Shown in pieces: positions 60,517 through 64,000 of a stretch of DNA of 64,000 nt. Numbering within the stretch: position 1 is the first letter of the stretch; each line of letters opens with the position of its first letter. The position numbers and the translations under genes were made by a program. This stretch comes from Rhodospirillales bacterium (lineage in GTDB: Bacteria > Pseudomonadota > Alphaproteobacteria > Reyranellales > Reyranellaceae), in the NCBI GenBank assembly GCA_009377525.1, contig WHTW01000012.1:17598-81597 (forward strand). The letters are read 5' to 3'. Below the pieces are notes generated by a model. It saw only the letters and a list, made by a program, of their open reading frames with translations, searched no databases and had not been told where the DNA came from.

Positions 60517-63500
60517 ATGCTCAAGCGCGTCCTGATCGCCAATCGCGGGGAGATCGCGATCCGCATTGCCCGGGCCGCGGCTTCGCTGGGCGTCGATTCG
60601 GTCGCCATCTTCACTCGGCCAGATTCGCTCTCGCTGCACACCAAGCTGGCGGGGGCAGCGCGCGAGATCGGCGGCGACGCTGTGCGCGGCTATCTCGACA
60701 TCGAGGCGGTCATCGCCGCGGCCAAGGCAAGCGGCAGCGATTGCGTCCATCCCGGCTACGGCTTCCTGTCCGAGAACACCCTTTTTGCCGAGCGCTGCCG
60801 GGCCGAGGGATTGCGCTTCATCGGTCCTTCGCCGGCGAGCCTGAAGCTGTTCGGCGACAAGGTCGAAGCACGCGCCTTCGCCCAGGCGCAGGGTATTCCG
60901 GTCATTCCCGGCGCGCCCAAGCTCGCCTCGAGCGACGAGGCCAGGGCAAACGCCAAGTCGATCGGCTATCCGGTGATGCTGAAAGCCGCGGCCGGCGGTG
61001 GCGGGCGCGGCATGCGCGCCGTCGCACGACCGGAAGAGATGGACGAGGCCTTCGCGCGCTGCCAGGGCGAGGCCGAGGCGGCGTTCGGCGATCGCGCCCT
61101 CTTCCTGGAGAAGATCGTGCCGCGGCCGCGGCACATCGAGGTGCAGGTGTTGGGCGACGGCCAGGGCAACGTCGTGCACCTGTTCGAGCGCGACTGCTCG
61201 GTGCAATTGCGCAATCAGAAGGTCGTCGAGGTGGCGCCGGCGCCCAACCTCGACGAGGGCTTGCGCCAGCGCATCCTGGCTGACGCCGTGAAGCTCGCGC
61301 GCGCGGCGCGCTACGAGAATGCCGGCACGGTCGAATTCCTGGTCGATCCAGAAACCGGCGAGCACTTCTTCATCGAGTGCAATCCGCGCATCCAGGTCGA
61401 GCACACCATCACCGAGCAGGTCATGGGTGTCGACCTGGTCGAGGCGCAGTTCCGCATCGCCGCCGGCGCGTCGCTCGCTGCACTCGGCCTCGCCGATCAG
61501 AAGGGGGTCGGCACGCCGCGCGGCTTTGCCGTGCAGGCACGTGTGGTCGCCCAGGGCACGGGCACGCTCAGCGCCTATCGCGAGCCGTCCGGCCCCGGCG
61601 TGCGCGTCGATGCCTGCGGCTATGTCGGGTTGGCGCCGCCGCCGCAGTTCGACCCTCTGCTCGCCAAGCTGATCTGCCAGTCGGGCTCCTCAGGCTGCTT
61701 CGCCTCGGCCGTCGACCGCACGCGCCGCGCGCTCGATGAGTTCCATATCGTCGGCGTGCCGACCAATGGTGACCAGCTGCGCGCCATTCTGGCACATCCC
61801 GAGTTCCGCGCCGGCAATGCGCGCACAACGTTGCTCGCCGAGGCGATCGAGCCCACCAAGGTGAAAACGGGCGCGCTGCAGTTCCTCGACCAGCAGGTCG
61901 CCAGCCTGGGGCGCGGCCGCGGTGCCAGCGCCCCACCGGCCCGGCCATTGCCCGTGCCGCCCGGGCACGAGGCCGTCGAGAGCCCGCACGCGGGTTCGGT
62001 CATCGACATCAAGGCTCGTGAAGGCGCTGAAGTGAAGGCGCGTGACCTGCTGTTCGTCGTCAGCGCCATGAAGATGGAGACGTCCGTCACGGCGCCCCGC
62101 TCCGGCCTCGTCGCCACGTTGGCGCCGCTCGCGGTCGGCGACACGGTCGATGGCGGGCAGATCCTGGCCGTGATCAAACCGGCGGCCGGCGCTGCGAAGG
62201 CTGCTTCGCCCGTGACGGCAAACGAAGGCTGGACGCCGATGCTCGACAAGGTCGCGGCCCTGCAGGCGATCGCCCACAAGCGCCTGGCGCCCGGCTCGAC
62301 AGATCCCGGCGTGGTGCGCCAGCGCAACCGGCGCAAGCTCACCTGCCGCGAGCGCATCGACACGCTGCTCGATCCCGGCAGCTTCCGCGAGGTCGGCAGC
62401 CTGGCGGGCTTCGCCACGTTCGACGAGGACGGCACCGTCGCCGAGTTCACGCCGGCGAGCCACGTCGGCGGCCAGGGCCGCATCGAGGGCCGTCCCTGCA
62501 TCGTCTGCGCCGACGACTTCACCTCGCGCGGCGGCCATGCCGACGGCGCGATCGGGCACAAGTCGCGCTATCTCGACCAGCTCTCGATCGAATTGCGCAC
62601 GCCCTCGATCCGCCTGCTCGACGGCTCGTCGGGCGGCGGCAGCGTCGCCACCATGGTGCCCAAGCAGGATAGCGCGATGGGATCGGCCGCGGCCAAGGAA
62701 AGCACCGGCGCCATCAAGGCCGGCCGGCCGCGCGTGGTGGGAGGCGGCGGCTCGTTCCTGCCCGGTCATCTCGGCAGCACCTTCTATACCGAGCAGCTCG
62801 CCTCGGTGCCGGTGGTCAACCTGCTGCTGGGCAGCGTGGTCGGCATCGGGGCGGCCAAGGCAGTCCTGGGCCACTTCTCGGTGATGGTGCGCGACATCTC
62901 CCAGCTCTTCGTCGCCGGCCCGCCGGTGGTCAGCCACGCCATGGGCTACGACGTCACCAAGGAGGATCTCGGCGGCTGGCACATCCATTGCCGCAACGGC
63001 TCGGTCGACAATCTCGCCGAGACCGAGGAAGAGGCGATGGCGCAGACGCGGCGCTTCCTGTCGTACCTGCCGTCGAGCGTCTACGAGGCGCCGCCGGTCA
63101 CAAAATCCGCTGATCCTGCCGACCGCCGCGAGGAGGAACTGCTGACGCTGGTCCCGCGCAAGCGCACGGCGACCTTCGACGTGCGGCGTGCGATCCGGCT
63201 GCTGGCGGACAAGGACTCGTTCTTCGAGATCGGACCGCTGTGGGGTACCGACCAGGTCACCGGCTTCGTCCGCATGAACGGTTATCCGATGGGCGTGATC
63301 GCCTCCGACAGCCGCCATGTGAACGGTGGCGCGCTGACGGCCGATGGTTGCGACAAGCTCAAGCGTCATCTCGACGTCTGCGACCTCTTCCATCTGCCGG
63401 TGCTGAACCTGGTCGACAATCCCGGCTTCGCCGTCGGCATCGAGCACGAGATCGCGGGCACCATCCGCAAGGGCGGAGAATGGATGGTGGCCTTCGCCCA

Positions 63501-63885
63501 GGTCACGGTGCCGATCTTCACGGTGCTGATGCGTAGAAGCTTCGGCGTGGCCGGCAACAACTATGCGACGCCGCAGTCGGCGGCGTCGGCGCGCGTGGCC
63601 TGGCCGTCGGCGGACGTCGGCGGCATCCCGCCCGAGGGCGGCATCGAGGCGGCCTACAAGCGCCAGCTCGCCGAAGCGGCCGATCCCGCCGCGCTGCGAG
63701 CCGAGATCAACGCCCGCATCGAGAGCGTGCGCGGACCGATCGGGCCGCTGAACCGCTTCGAGATCGAGGAGATGATCGACCCGCGCGATACGCGCCGGCT
63801 CGCCTGCGAATGGGTGGCCGACGCCTGGCGCGTTGTCAGCCAACCGTCGCGGCTGGTACCACGGCCGCTGCAGTTCAGGCCCTAG
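60517..63885 (+). CDS. Single-chain biotin-dependent acyl-CoA carboxylase (BC-BCCP-CT)
   Basis: Protein of 1122 residues fusing all three activities. Residues 1-450 are biotin carboxylase (ANRGEIAIRIARAAASLG, GGGGRGMRAV, ECNPRIQVEHTITE); about 480-555 the biotin carrier with the target lysine K519 in VSAMKMETSV; about 575-1122 the carboxyltransferase pair (DDFTSRGGHADGAIG, GSSGGGSVA in the beta half, VDNPGFAVGIEHE and MRRSFGVAGNNY in the alpha half). This is the single-polypeptide layout of long-chain and related acyl-CoA carboxylases. The substrate (acetyl, propionyl or longer) is open. Confidence 0.93.
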   Translation: MLKRVLIANRGEIAIRIARAAASLGVDSVAIFTRPDSLSLHTKLAGAAREIGGDAVRGYLDIEAVIAAAKASGSDCVHPGYGFLSENTLFAERCRAEGLRFIGPSPASLKLFGDKVEARAFAQAQGIPVIPGAPKLASSDEARANAKSIGYPVMLKAAAGGGGRGMRAVARPEEMDEAFARCQGEAEAAFGDRALFLEKIVPRPRHIEVQVLGDGQGNVVHLFERDCSVQLRNQKVVEVAPAPNLDEGLRQRILADAVKLARAARYENAGTVEFLVDPETGEHFFIECNPRIQVEHTITEQVMGVDLVEAQFRIAAGASLAALGLADQKGVGTPRGFAVQARVVAQGTGTLSAYREPSGPGVRVDACGYVGLAPPPQFDPLLAKLICQSGSSGCFASAVDRTRRALDEFHIVGVPTNGDQLRAILAHPEFRAGNARTTLLAEAIEPTKVKTGALQFLDQQVASLGRGRGASAPPARPLPVPPGHEAVESPHAGSVIDIKAREGAEVKARDLLFVVSAMKMETSVTAPRSGLVATLAPLAVGDTVDGGQILAVIKPAAGAAKAASPVTANEGWTPMLDKVAALQAIAHKRLAPGSTDPGVVRQRNRRKLTCRERIDTLLDPGSFREVGSLAGFATFDEDGTVAEFTPASHVGGQGRIEGRPCIVCADDFTSRGGHADGAIGHKSRYLDQLSIELRTPSIRLLDGSSGGGSVATMVPKQDSAMGSAAAKESTGAIKAGRPRVVGGGGSFLPGHLGSTFYTEQLASVPVVNLLLGSVVGIGAAKAVLGHFSVMVRDISQLFVAGPPVVSHAMGYDVTKEDLGGWHIHCRNGSVDNLAETEEEAMAQTRRFLSYLPSSVYEAPPVTKSADPADRREEELLTLVPRKRTATFDVRRAIRLLADKDSFFEIGPLWGTDQVTGFVRMNGYPMGVIASDSRHVNGGALTADGCDKLKRHLDVCDLFHLPVLNLVDNPGFAVGIEHEIAGTIRKGGEWMVAFAQVTVPIFTVLMRRSFGVAGNNYATPQSAASARVAWPSADVGGIPPEGGIEAAYKRQLAEAADPAALRAEINARIESVRGPIGPLNRFEIEEMIDPRDTRRLACEWVADAWRVVSQPSRLVPRPLQFRP

Positions 63886-64000
63886 TTTCCCGACACAGTG
63901 ATTCTGACCTGGCAGTCCCGCTGGCGCCTCTTGGCCTTGCCGGGCGGTGCATGCACTGCCGTCGCCTCGCTGGTGAATTTCTGCATTTTCGGCCAATTTC
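63886..64000. other. Window end, no supported gene
   Basis: One minus-strand frame is open from the window edge to a TAG at 63882-63884 and could be the 3' end of a gene running leftwards (MQKFTSEATAVHAPPGKAKR...). It overlaps the carboxylase stop and shows no family likeness, so I leave it unassigned. Confidence 0.3.

Noticed and set aside
63882..64000. Minus-strand partial gene at the window edge
   Set aside because: Only about 38 codons are visible, without family likeness, and the frame overlaps the carboxylase stop.
1..64000. tRNA, rRNA, riboswitch and complete insertion sequences
   Set aside because: I looked for cloverleaf-like segments, rRNA motifs, and transposase motifs with terminal inverted repeats and found none I could support by eye.

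Overview
The window reads as a high-GC, gene-dense chromosomal segment of a free-living, metabolically broad alphaproteobacterium. The codon use, the degradative enzyme families, and a palindromic repeat of the CCTGAGGAGC...TTCGAGACGC type (26463-26571, 59268-59370) fit that class. A Reyranella/Rhodospirillales-like soil or water organism is my guess, made without any database search. I saw no rRNA, tRNA, CRISPR array, prophage or complete insertion sequence.

Layout. 3-6360 is a leftward block: an ABC export cassette (NEW3-domain protein, ATPase, ABC-2 permease, GNAT-like protein), a glutathione transferase, a zinc dehydrogenase and an alpha/beta hydrolase. 6361-6983 has no intact gene but holds a wrecked parDE toxin-antitoxin module. 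6984-10700 is an IclR-controlled catabolic unit with a Rieske oxygenase and a glutamine-synthetase-like ligase. 10705-14877 carries a cytosine-deaminase-like enzyme, a trypsin/PDZ protease with cutA, a VOC protein facing a TetR regulator, and a nitronate monooxygenase. 14944-29600 is mostly degradative: amidase, 3-hydroxyisobutyrate-type dehydrogenase, two amidohydrolases, a truncated Bug receptor, two core-MetE-like proteins, a GMC oxidoreductase, a beta-propeller and a 2-hydroxyacid dehydrogenase. 29605-41185 is mainly leftward: MFS, ClC antiporter, Tat-exported dienelactone hydrolase, SDR, carboxylesterase, a very large BNR-repeat protein and a second, broken toxin-antitoxin pair. 41301-49657 has a fumarase-superfamily lyase, a luciferase-like oxidoreductase, two frameshifted oxidoreductase genes, two ACMSD-type amidohydrolases and a LOG-like protein. 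49785-51432 is a cobalt-type nitrile hydratase operon. 51506-63885 ends with an HD protein, a malate/lactate dehydrogenase, a coupled GMC/MFS pair, an esterase, a ThDP enzyme, an amidohydrolase and a single-chain biotin-dependent carboxylase.

Two themes stand out. First, a family of composite palindromes (10 loci, 14 units) has a conserved outer frame and exchangeable self-complementary inner hairpins. Most units start or end within a few bases of a stop codon. They fill every convergent gene gap wider than about 60 bp, and at four sites one unit sits inside the apex of another. Second, small lesions have broken several genes in recognisable ways: a 26-bp micro-inversion in parD, a deletion in the toxin at 40823-40988, a 5-bp tandem duplication in the SDR at 45534-46288, a frameshift in the Gfo/Idh gene at 43598-44741, and a large in-frame internal deletion in the Bug receptor at 19395-19907.

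Functionally the segment is an accessory catabolic region. It specialises in opening C-N bonds (amidase, nitrile hydratase, amidohydrolases, D-aminoacylase-like enzyme, nitronate monooxygenase, ATC hydrolase), in flavin and NAD oxidations, and in uptake or efflux of small molecules.
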